From Ascidia mentula (Eukaryota; Chordata; Ascidiacea; Phlebobranchia; Ascidiidae), in the NCBI GenBank assembly GCA_947561715.1, contig OX387197.1:24640266-24704265 (forward strand): 64,000 nt of DNA, given 5' to 3'. The translations under genes were made by a program, and so were the position numbers. Each line of letters opens with the position of its first letter. Positions within the stretch are counted from its first letter, which is position 1. The notes below the pieces were generated by a model that was not told where the DNA came from, ran no database searches, and saw only the letters and a list, made by a program, of their open reading frames with translations. Shown here one piece after another: positions 63,780 through 64,000 of this stretch.

Positions 63780-64000
63780 CTGATAGATGGAAACGAGTTT
63801 TAATGAACAAGATTTTACAACAAATAATGTACATAAATATGCTGATACAAGGATGTGCATTCTATCGATGCAAACGAAGATAACACTTGTAACAATGTAA
63901 CATAAAGGATTGGTGCTAAATTAAAGTTTTCTCAGAAACGCCAACTTCTATATTATATTCAATTGTTTTGACATTTTAATATGGCGGCTAATAACAAGGT

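Noticed and set aside
1..64000. CRISPR arrays, tRNA or rRNA genes, bacterial operons
   Set aside because: No such patterns were seen; introns and animal domain families show eukaryotic DNA.

Overview
The window is AT-rich animal genomic DNA: short GT-AG introns, adhesion GPCRs, C-type-lectin-like domains (CTLDs), fibronectin type III (FN3) and zona pellucida (ZP) domains. An invertebrate deuterostome, perhaps a tunicate such as Ciona, fits the compact introns and domain mix, but nothing in the sequence proves the species. Every confident gene is on the minus strand, so transcription runs from high to low coordinates.

Positions 1 to about 50,000 are a head-to-tail array with a period of about 9 kb. 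It holds one partial gene (G0, cut by the left edge) and five full-length paralogues (G1 to G5) of a cell-surface receptor: signal peptide, two CTLDs, Thr/Ser-rich stalk, short GAIN region with a degenerate GPS motif, and a class B2 (adhesion) seven-helix domain. I rebuilt the exons from splice sites; all phases agree and give reading frames of about 797-844 aa. G2 has a nonsense codon in CTLD2, G1 has lost the second half of CTLD2, and G3 and G5 share a 14-nt deletion there.

Downstream of each seven-helix domain lies a 330-nt block (T1 to T5) that encodes a cytoplasmic tail nearly identical to the tail of a different gene at 50,035-50,540. That gene fills 50,035 to beyond 64,000 and encodes a type I membrane protein: FN3 domains, a giant Thr/Ser mucin exon, a complete ZP domain, a furin-like site, one membrane helix and the tail. 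The tail block starts at a splice-acceptor-like site in phase 0. The last seven-helix exon of every receptor holds a strong in-phase donor (GAG|GTGAGA), and the only canonical poly(A) signal I see lies after the tail block. I therefore infer that the receptors can splice onto this tail, so that two structurally different receptors would share one cytoplasmic module. In T1 and T3 the acceptor AG is lost, and T4 carries a stop, so the shared tail is decaying in some copies.

The array shows gene conversion: G0 is a mosaic of G2-like and G1-like sequence, and the tail regions of units 4 and 5 are homogenised. Each unit also carries two related repeats with CRE palindromes and one hammerhead-like repeat; some units have extra insertions. 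A diversified lectin-GPCR array beside a mucin/ZP receptor looks like a recognition locus (fertilisation, allorecognition or immunity), but that role is inference.
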